Shown here: positions 1 through 8,719 of the stretch, in pieces
Position numbering within the stretch: the stretch's first letter is position 1
How the letters are laid out: each line of letters opens with the position of its first letter
Assembly (NCBI GenBank): GCA_029260655.1
Contig: JAJDCU010000081.1
Location: 1 to 64,000 of the forward strand
DNA from: Phycisphaeraceae bacterium
GTDB taxonomy: Bacteria > Planctomycetota > Phycisphaerae > Phycisphaerales > Phycisphaeraceae
Length of the DNA stretch: 64,000 nucleotides
Direction: 5' to 3'
The notes under the pieces: generated by a model
The model's database searches: none
What the model saw: the letters and a program-made list of their open reading frames with translations, nothing else
What the model was told of the DNA's origin: nothing
Translations under genes and position numbers: made by a program

Positions 1-671
1 TGCATCAGGAAGTTCCTGGCTTGCTGACAGACCCAGTCTTGCGTTGGATGCTGTGTGCAGGGCGAGACCCAGACCCGTCGTGAGTCGATGTGGATGAAGG
101 CGAGGAGGTACAGATCCACTAATCCGTAGCGTGTCCAGGCCTTCACTGAGAGGAAGTCTGCGGCCCACAAAGTCTTGGCATGGCGGGCGATGAAGTCGTC
201 CCAGGTTGTGGGTCCTCTGCCTGGTCCTGGATCAAAGCCGTCCCGCTTGAGGATATTCTGGATCGTGGTCCGGCCAACATCGGGGAGCCCGAGTTTGATC
301 AGTTCACCTTTGATTCTCGTGTACCCACACCCGGTCTGCTCGGCAATGCGGAGTATTAACAGGACAATGTCAGCCGCGGTCCGTGGCCTGCCGCCTTTGG
401 ACCGAGGAATGGGGACGTGGTTCGCCGCCTCCCTGATCCACCGGGCAAAAGTCTTGGGATGCACGATGCTGATCAACTCCCTAATGACTGGGCCGACCAG
501 CTTCCCGAACTTCAGCAGCCGGGCGCGTTCCTCCCGAGTGACCTCAAGCTGCTTGGGCAGCTTGGACCGGAGGATCTGGTTTTCCACTTTGAGATACTGC
601 ACCTGGCGAGCCAGTTCATCACGGTCACATCCGGCCAACAACACGAACAACGACTGGAGAAAATGAGCCAT
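1..671 (-). CDS. Integrase-type (rve) transposase, partial
   Basis: The gene reads on the minus strand from an ATG at 669-671 (MAHFLQSLFVLLAGCDRDEL) and stays open to the left edge, so the C-terminus is missing. The N-terminus has a helical segment (ARQVQYLKVENQILRSKLP) followed by a helix-turn-helix-like region (HPKTFARWIREAAN, GCGYTRIKGELIKLGLPDVG). The integrase catalytic core then begins at LWAADFLSVKAW, whose Asp would be the first acidic residue of the DDE triad, and continues through a strand with HIDSRRVWVSP. About 223 residues are visible. The layout matches integrase-core transposases common in planctomycete genomes. The second Asp and the Glu lie outside the window, so integrity cannot be judged. 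No terminal inverted repeat was recognised upstream of the start. Confidence 0.8.
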   Translation of the reverse strand, partial: MAHFLQSLFVLLAGCDRDELARQVQYLKVENQILRSKLPKQLEVTREERARLLKFGKLVGPVIRELISIVHPKTFARWIREAANHVPIPRSKGGRPRTAADIVLLILRIAEQTGCGYTRIKGELIKLGLPDVGRTTIQNILKRDGFDPGPGRGPTTWDDFIARHAKTLWAADFLSVKAWTRYGLVDLYLLAFIHIDSRRVWVSPCTQHPTQDWVCQQARNFLM

Positions 672-1118
672 GGGCCGGGATCCGTAAGTCGAGGAACCAC
701 AAGGTGGAACGAGGTTTCCGAACACCGCTTGGAGAAAGATAATGTAGCATCTGGACAGCCAGAAACTGGATCAAATGTCCAATCGCGGAATAGCTGTCGG
801 TAACGCGGAGCGTAAGGGTCGAGAAAATGATGGGAAACCTGTTAACCAGATGGTTTAAGTTTTTACTGCGACCGAGTATCAACACTATGGTTAACAGCGC
901 GCGACATGCGCGAAAACATCGGATCATCCGGGTAGATGGATGAAGGAGTTGGCCTACTCCAAATCGACCGAACCCAATTGGCATCGTAAGATCATCCAGG
1001 TAAGTAACTTGCAGAACTGTTTAACAGCACGCGAGTTTTGAAAAAGCGCGCGATATTCAGAGAAATAGTTCGAAACCGTTCCGAACAGGGAGCATCAACC
1101 AAGTCGGTACCAACACAC
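672..1118. other. Intergenic region carrying dispersed repeat copy A
   Basis: This gap lies between the 5' end of the transposase and the 3' end of the TPR lipoprotein gene. I find no convincing coding frame in it. Its right half is copy A of the dispersed repeat (841-1096). The left part (672-840) shows nothing recognisable. Confidence 0.6.
841..1096 (+). repeat. Dispersed intergenic repeat, copy A (about 256 bp)
   Basis: The segment from GTTAACCAGATGGTTT to ACAGGGAGCATC aligns along its full length, in the same orientation and with almost no net length change, to 37468-37724. Conserved blocks include TTTTTACTGCGACC near the start, GGATCATCCGG/GGGTCATCCGG, and CAGAACTG/CGGAACTG followed by TTAACAGC and a CGCG-rich run near the end. 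TTAACAGC plus a CGCG run also occurs near 890, so each copy has an internal repeat. Other blocks differ freely, so this is an old or constrained duplication, not a recent copy. No open frame is shared. It may be a decayed mobile element or a structured RNA; the family is unknown. Confidence 0.8.
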
Positions 1119-1718
1119 TCACGGCGACTCGGTTGCGGGCATCAATGCCAGTTTATCTTTTGCCCAAGTGAGCCAATCGGGCCGTGTGTCTTTCAGGATC
1201 AGCTCGGTCAGCAGGCCACGCATGTCGGAGCCTTTGTCGCCGCGTTTGAGTCTGGCCCGTGCGAAGTTGCCAATGAGGACGGGGTTGTCGGGCTCGATGG
1301 TACGGGCCTCGCTGTAGAGCTCGACCGCCTCATCGAGCTTGCCGACGGATTCGTACACCAGCCCGAGGTTGTTCTTGGGCTCGGGGTGGTATGGCATGAG
1401 TTTGATGGCGTATTGATACTCCCACGCGGCCTTGTAAAAGAGTTCTTGGGTGTAGTAGACCTTGCCAAGGTTATTGTGCGCGGGGCCGAACATAACGTCC
1501 GCCTCGAGGGCCTGCTTGAAGGCTTGCTCCGCCATGTCAAAATCGTTTTCGTCGATCGCCTCCAGGCCCAGTGTGTTATGCAGACGTGCGGCCTCGGTGT
1601 CCCGGAACGCATCACCTGCGACGGTCTCGTATCCGGCTCCGCCGCTACCGTCAGGGGATTGGCACCCGAGAGAACACAGGACCGTAGTTGACAGGAATAT
1701 GCATACTAACCGGTACAT
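1119..1718 (-). CDS. TPR lipoprotein at the end of T2SS operon 1
   Basis: The ATG at 1718 (MYRLVCIFLS) is preferred over the one 15 codons upstream because GAGG sits at ribosome-binding distance before it and it gives a clean lipoprotein signal peptide ending in a lipobox-like Leu-Gly-Cys (VLCSLGC). The mature protein has two to three tetratricopeptide repeats; PAHNNLGKVYY and EPKNNLGLVYESVGKLDEA are typical helix pairs. It should be anchored in a membrane facing the periplasm and act as a protein-interaction scaffold. It lies about 65 bp downstream of gspM in the same direction. A PilF/pilotin-like role in secretin assembly is possible by analogy, but nothing in the sequence proves it. Confidence 0.75.
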   Translation of the reverse strand: MYRLVCIFLSTTVLCSLGCQSPDGSGGAGYETVAGDAFRDTEAARLHNTLGLEAIDENDFDMAEQAFKQALEADVMFGPAHNNLGKVYYTQELFYKAAWEYQYAIKLMPYHPEPKNNLGLVYESVGKLDEAVELYSEARTIEPDNPVLIGNFARARLKRGDKGSDMRGLLTELILKDTRPDWLTWAKDKLALMPATESP

Positions 1719-1782
1719 AAGAACCTCTTCGTGTTTGATGCTCTGGGTGTTCTTGTATGTCATACTTACAGCCTAACCCGCG

Positions 1783-2325
1783 CTACGATCCGTCGTTCTC
1801 CGTCGGTTCGTAGATCAGGTATGTAACCGTTGTATCAACGGTCCAGGCATTTGAGTTCGCGGCTTCTTGTGGTGCTGTAAAACGCAATCGTGAAACATTC
1901 AGCCGTGAGTTGCCCTGTGTCAGAGAATAAAGCATGGAGAGTGTCCCGGGCATATCAACATCCCTGAGGGTCAGTCGCGTTGGCTTCTCAAGGTAGGGCG
2001 TCCGGCCAATCCGCCTGGCGGTCTGATGGTCGATGCTAACCAATCTTTTCTCGTCCAGCGACGCCGCCGAGACGGCCTTGGCGATGCGGCGTGTCATGTC
2101 GGCTTTCTGCATGGCGTGGTCATCGGCCATGGTTGGCTGGTCGCGCAGGGCCTGAATCTGTTTCGCCAATCTATCGCTGCGGGACCAGGCCTCGCCCTCA
2201 TCGGATGCCCGGGCTTGCGACGTACTCAACCGGCCGTAGCCCCACACGCAGACAACCAGCAACGCCAGAAGCGCCATGCTCATGAGTAATAATTCGCGAT
2301 CAGGTTTTTTTGCTGAAAGGGCCAA
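1783..2325 (-). CDS. gspM: T2SS GspM-like inner membrane protein (system 1)
   Basis: This 180-aa protein has one N-terminal membrane segment (LLLMSMALLALLVVCVWGYG), then a charged helical stretch and a C-terminal alpha/beta domain. That is the topology of GspM/PilO, which pairs with GspL in the inner-membrane platform. Sequence identity to the family is not obvious to me. The call rests on size, topology and position directly after the gspL-like gene (8 bp gap). The usual T2SS order ends C-L-M here, before a lipoprotein. Confidence 0.6.
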   Translation of the reverse strand: MALSAKKPDRELLLMSMALLALLVVCVWGYGRLSTSQARASDEGEAWSRSDRLAKQIQALRDQPTMADDHAMQKADMTRRIAKAVSAASLDEKRLVSIDHQTARRIGRTPYLEKPTRLTLRDVDMPGTLSMLYSLTQGNSRLNVSRLRFTAPQEAANSNAWTVDTTVTYLIYEPTENDGS

Positions 2326-2333
2326 GGCGAAAA

Positions 2334-3692
2334 TTACCTCATGGTTATCTGGTTGCTTGGGATCCTGGGATTAACAACGATCACAAAACTGACGCCCGAT
2401 CCACCGGATAGCTGCTCTGTGTGTCGCGTTTCGGCCTCCAGCGTTCCATCGGCTGCGCCAATTGCGTTAGTTATGGAGCCAACGTCGCCGTGCGAGCGTG
2501 CCTGCCCATCCAGGTAAACGCTGTCGTCTTCGATACGGATTTCAATCAGACGGAAGCGGATGTCTCGGGGGAGGTTGGCGAGTACCTGATGCAACAATGA
2601 TAAGGCTATGGGCGGTGGCGGGAGGGCCTCAGACCTTCCACGCATTCCACTGATCTTCTTGTATTCGCTGGCCAGCCTTTTGTCGATTGCGTGAGGAGGC
2701 TTCTGGCCCGGGAAGAGATCGGTGAACAACTGGCGCTGCTGATTGGCGTAATGCTGTGCCATGCCTTGGTAACGGTGCGCGCGCCAGAGTATGGCGGCGT
2801 TGAGACAGACCAGCATCAGGACAGTCGCAACCAGAATCGCCCTCATGGGTTCACGGATCTGTTGGATCCTGCCCGCCGCACCGAGTTCGCTGCTCTTCAA
2901 GTCGACCCATGGTTGTGATCGATCATTCAATATCAACCCCGCGTCTCTGGCGGCCATAAGGTATATATCCTCCTGGCGAGACGTCGTATCGCGGACGGTT
3001 GGCAATTCGCTGAGTTTCTTCGCGGTCGGCCCCGAATCATCGCCAAGTAGAACCACGTCAAGCGGCTCCCGTCCATGGATGGACATCATGCTCAGGTGCA
3101 GCGTGATACCCCGATGGTCGTCTGGAAGAAAAGACCAGGACACCGGCCGGCTGTGCTCCGGATCAAATATGAACATGTCACACCAGCCGTTGTTCTGCCA
3201 AATCAGCACGTCGGCGGTAGTTCGGGAGTCGCTCTGCACCCAGTGCTGTGTGGCAAGCAGAGCGGTTGGAATGATCGAGCGAACAAATACACCACGTGCT
3301 TCGATCAATTCGACAATCGGCCGGGCCTTTCCCAGCATCACACAGACCCCCAGCGCCTCCCCACCGCCGAGGATAAAGCCAGCGGAAAACTGCTCGGCCG
3401 CGATCGGCAGTTTCTCTTCGAGTCGGTACGCCATCGCCGCCTGGCGATCCTTGCGTGGCAGGTCATCCGTCGGAATCGAGGCCGCGGCGCACCAACCGGA
3501 AGGCACCGCCAACAAGACGGGCTCGCCGGCGTAGCCCCGCTCGTGTAATGCGGCACAGACACTTTCTGCGCATTGTTCATCGGTCGCGTCGTGGTCGGTT
3601 TCAATGATGGACACCGAGGGTGTATCACCATCGAGCGAAGCAAGCCGCCACGGGACATTGTCCGTGAAGATAACGAACGCACCGGACATCAA
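2334..3692 (-). CDS. gspL: T2SS GspL-like (PilM/PilN-type) protein (system 1)
   Basis: The 452-aa protein has a cytoplasmic N-terminal half resembling the actin-like (ASKHA) fold of GspL/PilM: FVIFTDNVPWRLASLDGD at the start and VLLAVPSGWCAAASIP about residue 75. A single membrane segment near residues 285-305 (ILVATVLMLVCLNAAILW) is followed by a PilN-like periplasmic domain with IRFRLIEIRIEDDSVYLDG. In T2SS, GspL links the GspE ATPase to the inner-membrane ring. The start overlaps the end of gspC by 4 bp (ATGA type), showing translational coupling. The second Met is an equally good start. Confidence 0.7.
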   Translation of the reverse strand: MMSGAFVIFTDNVPWRLASLDGDTPSVSIIETDHDATDEQCAESVCAALHERGYAGEPVLLAVPSGWCAAASIPTDDLPRKDRQAAMAYRLEEKLPIAAEQFSAGFILGGGEALGVCVMLGKARPIVELIEARGVFVRSIIPTALLATQHWVQSDSRTTADVLIWQNNGWCDMFIFDPEHSRPVSWSFLPDDHRGITLHLSMMSIHGREPLDVVLLGDDSGPTAKKLSELPTVRDTTSRQEDIYLMAARDAGLILNDRSQPWVDLKSSELGAAGRIQQIREPMRAILVATVLMLVCLNAAILWRAHRYQGMAQHYANQQRQLFTDLFPGQKPPHAIDKRLASEYKKISGMRGRSEALPPPPIALSLLHQVLANLPRDIRFRLIEIRIEDDSVYLDGQARSHGDVGSITNAIGAADGTLEAETRHTEQLSGGSGVSFVIVVNPRIPSNQITMR

Positions 3693-4258
3693 CGGTACCT
3701 CCCCACTTCGTATCCCGATCGGTCAACCCGTCGTGAATCGCGTGGCGCTGCGCTCGTCTTCAGTGATTCGTCGTCGAACTTCAGCAAGTACTCATCCCCC
3801 CTGTGATCCAGCATGACCCCCCCAGACGTGATCGACCGCACGGTCACCTCACCGAGTTCCTCGCCCACGGCCTTGAACTCGACGGTGCCGTCCGGGCCCA
3901 TCAGGATCGCCAGGGAGTGGTCCGATTCGACGGCGTAGCCGATCAATCGGAGATTGGGTCTGGCGGGCATATTTTTCTTAACTTCCGGCTCTTTGGCTGT
4001 GGCCGGGAGCTGCACAGAAGGTGGGTCGAATAACGGGGGGCGCAGATCCAAATGCCAGACACCCTTGAATTCCTCTAGCGTGGGAATCGCAGCTTGCGAG
4101 GAGGCTTTTGGCAGACGATCGGACGATTCTGATAAAACATGGGACACGGGCTTGTCATACGACAGCCACAGTCCCATCATCAATGCTATCACCCCACCGG
4201 CTGAAAAGATGACAGCCAAATACCACAGCCCTTGTTTGGTACGTCGTATGTTCATCAT
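3689..4258 (-). CDS. gspC: T2SS GspC-like inner membrane protein (system 1)
   Basis: The 189-aa protein has a short cytoplasmic tail, a membrane segment (LAVIFSAGGVIALMMGLWLS), a linker, and a beta-rich domain with LRLIGYAVESDHSLAILM, EFKAVGEELGEVTVRSI and GVMLDHRGDEYLLKF. This is the pattern of the GspC homology region that contacts the N0 domain of the secretin. There is no PDZ domain after it, as in shorter GspC proteins. The gene follows gspK with no gap. In operon 2 the equivalent gene is placed just before gspD instead. Confidence 0.7.
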   Translation of the reverse strand: MMNIRRTKQGLWYLAVIFSAGGVIALMMGLWLSYDKPVSHVLSESSDRLPKASSQAAIPTLEEFKGVWHLDLRPPLFDPPSVQLPATAKEPEVKKNMPARPNLRLIGYAVESDHSLAILMGPDGTVEFKAVGEELGEVTVRSITSGGVMLDHRGDEYLLKFDDESLKTSAAPRDSRRVDRSGYEVGRYR

Positions 4259-5374
4259 TCACCACCGATACAAATAGAGCCTAGGGTACGCCCCACCACC
4301 GTCTTCAGCCCGCGGTGTCATCTGGTCCGGATCAGTAGATTCTAGTCCATCCTGAACCGTGGTACTAGGAAGAACAGGTGGACTCATAGAAACCGTGGGA
4401 TCTATGGAATCCTCGGCAACCACCGCGCCCAAGTCCTCAGCCTCGCCGGGCTGAGGAAATTCGCCGGCACCCTCTTCACCCGCGCCGTCAGCATCGCCGG
4501 ATGTAACGTTGGGAGCGTCACCGGGATCCAGCTCGAGGACGCTCAGTTCTTGCCATTTCCGCTTGCCGTTGTCCAGGGTGATCCAGGCGGAAAAACAGTG
4601 AGATTCGGACGTCAGGCGTTTCGCCACCGCCCGAGCATCGTCTTCTGACAGACCGATGCCGACTAACGCCTCGTCAAGCGTCATGCTTTCAGAGGATGCC
4701 AGTGCTTCACGGACCCGACCAATCTGGATCGCGCCAAGCAGAGGCTTGGTGACCTCCTTGACCAGTTCATCGGATGCGCGGGAGAAATTGATCCGACCGT
4801 CTCCCCAACACGTCAGCATGTCCACCGGGTAGACATCATCCACATCGAAACTGTCTGGGTCAAAATCCGGCAATAGGTGATTGAGGCTGACGATCCTATG
4901 ATCGGGTTCCACAACCCCGCCTGCGTCTTGAACCCGTGAAGGTTTTTGCTCCGCCGGCAGGTACACTTCACCCGCGCCCATCCTGCCGTTAAAGTGTCTT
5001 TGGACGAGCGTCGCAGTGATATCTCGGCCGTGTTGTTGCAGCATCGTGTTGACGTTGACCTTGGCTTGTTCGTCGCTGACGGTGAGGGCGTAGGTCTGGC
5101 CATTCAACTGGATTTCTGTATACACACTTGAGACCGGCTTACCGGCGATTTCCTCGGCCTCTCCTAACAGGATCGGCGCCAGTTCAAGAACCGCGTGCCT
5201 GCTGCTATAGCTCCCCCAACGGCGCTGAAGGTCGCCCCGGGCACGCACGGCGCTGACGGCCAACTCCATGCTCGACCGACCGAACACAGTCAGTGCCACC
5301 GCCGCAATCGCAAGCAACATCAGTGTCATCACAAGGATAAAACCTCGCCGGGATGTTGGGACGTGTTGGGACAT
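4259..5374 (-). CDS. gspK: T2SS minor pseudopilin GspK (system 1)
   Basis: The 371-aa protein starts with a prepilin-like leader, RRGFILVMTLMLLAIAAVAL, followed by an Arg-rich stretch. It contains the GspK landmark EQAKVNVNTML, the start of the inserted alpha domain. GspK forms the pseudopilus tip with GspI and GspJ. Glu at +5 of the mature pilin, present in GspG/H/I/J, is absent, as is typical of GspK. The last 100 residues are unusually acidic and proline-rich (DADGAGEEGAGEFPQPGEAE), probably disordered. The gene ends one base before the gspC start codon region and begins 6 bp after gspJ. Confidence 0.8.
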   Translation of the reverse strand: MSQHVPTSRRGFILVMTLMLLAIAAVALTVFGRSSMELAVSAVRARGDLQRRWGSYSSRHAVLELAPILLGEAEEIAGKPVSSVYTEIQLNGQTYALTVSDEQAKVNVNTMLQQHGRDITATLVQRHFNGRMGAGEVYLPAEQKPSRVQDAGGVVEPDHRIVSLNHLLPDFDPDSFDVDDVYPVDMLTCWGDGRINFSRASDELVKEVTKPLLGAIQIGRVREALASSESMTLDEALVGIGLSEDDARAVAKRLTSESHCFSAWITLDNGKRKWQELSVLELDPGDAPNVTSGDADGAGEEGAGEFPQPGEAEDLGAVVAEDSIDPTVSMSPPVLPSTTVQDGLESTDPDQMTPRAEDGGGAYPRLYLYRW

Positions 5375-5380
5375 GTCAGG

Positions 5381-5974
5381 TCATCGGATCAACAAGGTGC
5401 TTGAGGACTCCGAAAACTTTGCTTGGGTCCATGTCAAGGTCAGCCTCGCGGTTTCCATCGGTACCGCGAGGCTCTCATTCGTCTGATCGTTATCCGTCCC
5501 CCGCTCCTCCGTGAGTAAAGCATCGGACGGCCCAGCCTCAGAAACCCCCGATTGGGTCGAAACGGCCAGACCCCGGACACCTGAGCACACCACCTGGGTC
5601 CAGGCGTTGTGCAGGGAACGGCTTTCAAGATCGGTCTGGGTCCGCAGTAACCAGGATTTACCGGCATACTGATTGATGGCGTAGGTCACCACAGCCGGGC
5701 GGTGAGTCGGCTTAAGCGTCTCACGGTCCAAGGAAACGTACCCGGTGAGTATGACTCGGTCCTCCAGAGATTGAACCTCATCGGCGTGCTGCAAATCCCG
5801 TCTGATGACCTGTATCACCCGGCCCCGCCAATCGGCGTCATGGACATCGCCGCCGCTGGCCTTGTCACTGCGGGCGATCGCCGAGACGACCGACATCACC
5901 GCGGTCATCATGATCGCAGCCAGCGCGGTCGCGGCCAACGCCTCGATCAATGTGAAACCGTTCCTATGCTTCAT
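5381..5974 (-). CDS. gspJ: T2SS minor pseudopilin GspJ (system 1)
   Basis: A type IV prepilin signal is clear: MKHRNG, then FTLIEALAATALAAIMMTAV with Glu at mature position +5. The 197-aa length fits GspJ. The protein would be processed by a prepilin peptidase, which is not encoded in this window. It overlaps gspI by 4 bp. GspJ is assigned over GspI by position (between I and K) and by the middle region (DWRGRVIQVIRRDLQHADEV), which resembles the GspJ segment after the transmembrane helix. Confidence 0.75.
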   Translation of the reverse strand: MKHRNGFTLIEALAATALAAIMMTAVMSVVSAIARSDKASGGDVHDADWRGRVIQVIRRDLQHADEVQSLEDRVILTGYVSLDRETLKPTHRPAVVTYAINQYAGKSWLLRTQTDLESRSLHNAWTQVVCSGVRGLAVSTQSGVSEAGPSDALLTEERGTDNDQTNESLAVPMETARLTLTWTQAKFSESSSTLLIR

Positions 5975-6582
5975 GGGGCCTCTCCAGAGCCAGACGACTC
6001 ACTTTCCACTTGGATCGGGCGATTGAGTTCGCCCGAACTGGGGTCGGCTTCGTGAAAAATTGGCTGCTCGTCTTGCGCCGCATCGGGGCGGATTTCGTCA
6101 AAAGACGATTGCTCGGCTCCCACCGCCTCCGGGTCTTGAGAATCCGGCACTTCTTCCGGCCCCACGTTCTGTGGTAAATCCTCCGGCAGCTCAGGAACTA
6201 ACAGATCAACAGTGGCTAACGGTGGGTCGCCCGGCTCACTCAGAGAATCCAGCACATCGACCCGCATGACCCGGCAGTGCCAATCGGCGGCTGCCTGGTC
6301 ATCGACCACCGCAGCCCGCCACATCAGGCCTTCCTGATCGTCAAAATCCCCCGATTCGCTGTCTTCTATCGCGCTGATTGTCGGCCAGCGATTAACCAGC
6401 AGGGCGTCCATCGCATCGACCGCGGTCAGCACGCGCTGCGCATAGTGATACTGGCCGGTGAAGCGGCTCTTCGCTGAGAGCATCGCAGCTACCAGTGTGC
6501 CCATCAGAGCCAGACCCGCCACCACTTCAATCAGTGTCAGGCCGCGGCGACAGCAGTTTGTTGAGATCGATCCGTGCATCAT
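5971..6582 (-). CDS. gspI: T2SS minor pseudopilin GspI-like (system 1), long acidic tail
   Basis: The prepilin cleavage motif is RRG then LTLIEVVAGLALMGTLVA, with Glu at +5. The first 130 residues are GspI-like. The C-terminal 60-70 residues are strongly acidic and low in complexity (for example EDLPQNVGPEEVPDSQDPEA) and unlike canonical GspI. The start overlaps the 3' end of gspH by 56 bp, more than usual for this operon. A later start would remove the cleavage motif, so the overlap is probably real. Confidence 0.7.
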   Translation of the reverse strand: MMHGSISTNCCRRGLTLIEVVAGLALMGTLVAAMLSAKSRFTGQYHYAQRVLTAVDAMDALLVNRWPTISAIEDSESGDFDDQEGLMWRAAVVDDQAAADWHCRVMRVDVLDSLSEPGDPPLATVDLLVPELPEDLPQNVGPEEVPDSQDPEAVGAEQSSFDEIRPDAAQDEQPIFHEADPSSGELNRPIQVESESSGSGEAP

Positions 6583-7048
6583 CTTCCAATTCAGTGATCT
6601 GTCCGGTCATGCCGGAAAAGACCAGCAGCCGTGTATGTTCATTCGGCCCCGCCAGAGAGAGCGTGTAGGTTGGAGTCTGCCCATTCGCCGTGCAAACGAC
6701 CCGATCTGTCCCCGCGGATGCCGACCCCGCACCGGCTCTCACTTCTGTGATCTGGTAACCACCCGGCAGTACGACCGGCAACAACCCCGGGCGCTTGTCT
6801 TTATCCTGCGTATAGCTGATCGTGCCCTTTGAACGGTCAATCCGTATCACGCCGGGTATGCCGCTGATCTGTGCCAAGTTCCGCGCCGACCGGTCCAGCG
6901 CCTTGACCCGGCTCACGACGTCTTTCATCTGAGACCCACGGTAGGCGCCGCGCAGCGACAAGGTAGCGGCCGATGCCATCAGTCCGATCAGGACCAGCAC
7001 GGCCACGGCTTCGATCAGCGTGAAGGCTCGGGAGCGAATCGCGGTCAT
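6527..7048 (-). CDS. gspH: T2SS minor pseudopilin GspH (system 1)
   Basis: The 173-aa protein begins MTAIRSRA followed by FTLIEAVAVLVLIGLMASAA, a prepilin leader with Glu +5. Ala replaces the usual Gly at the -1 cleavage position (RA|FTLIE); prepilin peptidases usually prefer Gly but tolerate Ala. The body, with RVKALDRSARNLAQISGIPG and strands VIRIDRSKGTISY, fits GspH/FimT-like minor pilins. It overlaps gspG by 4 bp. Confidence 0.75.
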   Translation of the reverse strand: MTAIRSRAFTLIEAVAVLVLIGLMASAATLSLRGAYRGSQMKDVVSRVKALDRSARNLAQISGIPGVIRIDRSKGTISYTQDKDKRPGLLPVVLPGGYQITEVRAGAGSASAGTDRVVCTANGQTPTYTLSLAGPNEHTRLLVFSGMTGQITELEDDARIDLNKLLSPRPDTD

Positions 7049-7509
7049 CCACTAACCTCCGGCTCATCGTCACTCCGGATATCCTTGTCTGCGCCCTCGC
7101 CGCCGTCACGCTTATCGGCACCGTAGCTGAACACCTCGTAGGGCTGGCCCTTACTGCCCGGTTGATTGTATTGGTAAGGCTCGCCCCATGGGTCGATCAG
7201 GGGCTTGGTAAGCAGCGGTTCATCGAAGTACTCGTTTTTTTGTTTCAAGGCTTCTAGGCCTTGATCGTTACTCGGGAACTCCCCCACCGCCATGTAATAG
7301 GATTCCAGTGCGCTGACGACCGTGCTGATATCAGATCGTGCCGCGTTCTGTTTGCCTTTGGCCATCAGCGGTCGGACGTTGACCGCGACCAGCCCCGCGG
7401 CCAGCCCGATCAGAACGAGTACAGCCAATATCTCGATCAAAGAGAAACCCATCAGGCGGTGTACACCACGGACGGATGAAAACATTGGGGCGATGGGGTC
7501 AAAATACAT
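7045..7509 (-). CDS. gspG: T2SS major pseudopilin GspG (system 1)
   Basis: The prepilin motif MG|FSLIEILAVLVLIGLAAG carries Glu +5. The family signature follows: ALESYYMAVGEFPSNDQGLE and the C-terminal DPWGEPYQYNQPG, where GspG binds calcium and closes its beta sheet. The length of 154 aa is normal. The leader before the cleavage site is long (20 residues); Met9 would give a shorter one. GspG polymerises into the pseudopilus that pushes substrates through the secretin. Confidence 0.9.
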   Translation of the reverse strand: MYFDPIAPMFSSVRGVHRLMGFSLIEILAVLVLIGLAAGLVAVNVRPLMAKGKQNAARSDISTVVSALESYYMAVGEFPSNDQGLEALKQKNEYFDEPLLTKPLIDPWGEPYQYNQPGSKGQPYEVFSYGADKRDGGEGADKDIRSDDEPEVSG

Positions 7510-8719
7510 TGGCGGTCTCCAGGATCGGCAGGATCGTCGCGAACAGGATCGCGCCGACCATAAACACCATGATGAGGATCAGGAAAGGTTCAAGCATGGC
7601 CCCTAATCGCTGGGACGCCATCGCTACCTGCTGGTCGTAATCGCTTGCCAACCGATCGAGCATGGCTTCGAGTTTGCCGGATTGCTGCCCGACCGAAAAT
7701 ATCTGAAGCACAGTCGGGGGGAATGCACCGGTGTCTTCAAGCCCATCTGCGATGTCCTGCCCCGCGTGGACCGCGGCCTCACACTGGCGAAGCGCCTGAC
7801 GCAGTGCCAGGTTGTGTGTGGTCCGTTGTGATATCTGGATAGCTCGGACAAACTCAACACCGCTGCGCATCAGCGTCGAGATGACAATCGCAACCCGGGA
7901 AATCGCCTGCTTGCGGATCAACATCCCCACAACGGGCAGGCGAAGTTGGATCTTGTGCCACTGATAGCGGCAACGCTGAGACCTAGACGCAGCACTGAAT
8001 ACCAGGACGATTCCAACCACAACCGCGGCGACCAGCCACCAGCGGTATATCAAAAAATCGCTAATAGATTTGACAATACTTGTAATCAGGGGCAATTCGC
8101 GGTCCGCTTCGATCAGGGCATTGAGCATGTTCGGCAGCACAAAAGTCATCAGAAACAGACTCACCGCGACTCCCAAGAGCAACACGATGCAGGGGTAGAT
8201 CAAGGCGTTAGCGACCCGTCCCTTGAACTGTTGGGCCCGCTCTTTGAACCGAGCGAGTTGTCCGAGGACATCCTCCAGTGTGCCTGAGTTTTCGCCGACC
8301 TCGGTGATCGTGATCGTCAACTCGTCGAACACCCCGGGCTGCTCGCGCATCGCTTCGGCCAGACCGACCCCCGCGGCGACGCGGTCCCTCAGTTGAAGGA
8401 TCGTGTTGTGGAACCCGCCATGGTGTTGCTTGAGGATGGTGTCGATGGCGTCCAGAAGTGGGATCCCCGCTCCCAACAGCGTAGACAACTCGCCGACGAA
8501 CATGACCGTCTTCGTCTGATGACGCCGGCCGGGCAGTCTGAGAAAATGGCGCCACCACAAACCGGTGGTCTCGCTCTGTGATGTGACTTGCTGGATAGTC
8601 AGCCCGCGTGCTCGCAGGGCGTCCCTGGCCTGCCTGGGCGAGTCCGCGGTGAGCGTACCGGTCACCGCCTGCGTGCCGCCGGCTCCGGGATGCATCGCTT
8701 TGTAAGCAAACAGAGGCAT
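7499..8719 (-). CDS. gspF: T2SS inner membrane platform protein GspF (system 1)
   Basis: The 406-aa protein has two T2SSF repeats and three membrane helices, as expected (IYPCIVLLLGVAVSLFLM, WWLVAAVVVGIVLVFSA, LILIMVFMVGAILFATILPI). Conserved GspF features include FVGELSTLLGAGIPLLDAID, LTITITEVGENSGTLEDVL and the repeat-2 equivalent FSVGQQSGKLEAMLDRLA. It anchors the ATPase GspE in the inner membrane. The stop overlaps gspG by 11 bp and the start touches the gspE stop codon. Confidence 0.92.
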   Translation of the reverse strand: MPLFAYKAMHPGAGGTQAVTGTLTADSPRQARDALRARGLTIQQVTSQSETTGLWWRHFLRLPGRRHQTKTVMFVGELSTLLGAGIPLLDAIDTILKQHHGGFHNTILQLRDRVAAGVGLAEAMREQPGVFDELTITITEVGENSGTLEDVLGQLARFKERAQQFKGRVANALIYPCIVLLLGVAVSLFLMTFVLPNMLNALIEADRELPLITSIVKSISDFLIYRWWLVAAVVVGIVLVFSAASRSQRCRYQWHKIQLRLPVVGMLIRKQAISRVAIVISTLMRSGVEFVRAIQISQRTTHNLALRQALRQCEAAVHAGQDIADGLEDTGAFPPTVLQIFSVGQQSGKLEAMLDRLASDYDQQVAMASQRLGAMLEPFLILIMVFMVGAILFATILPILETANVF

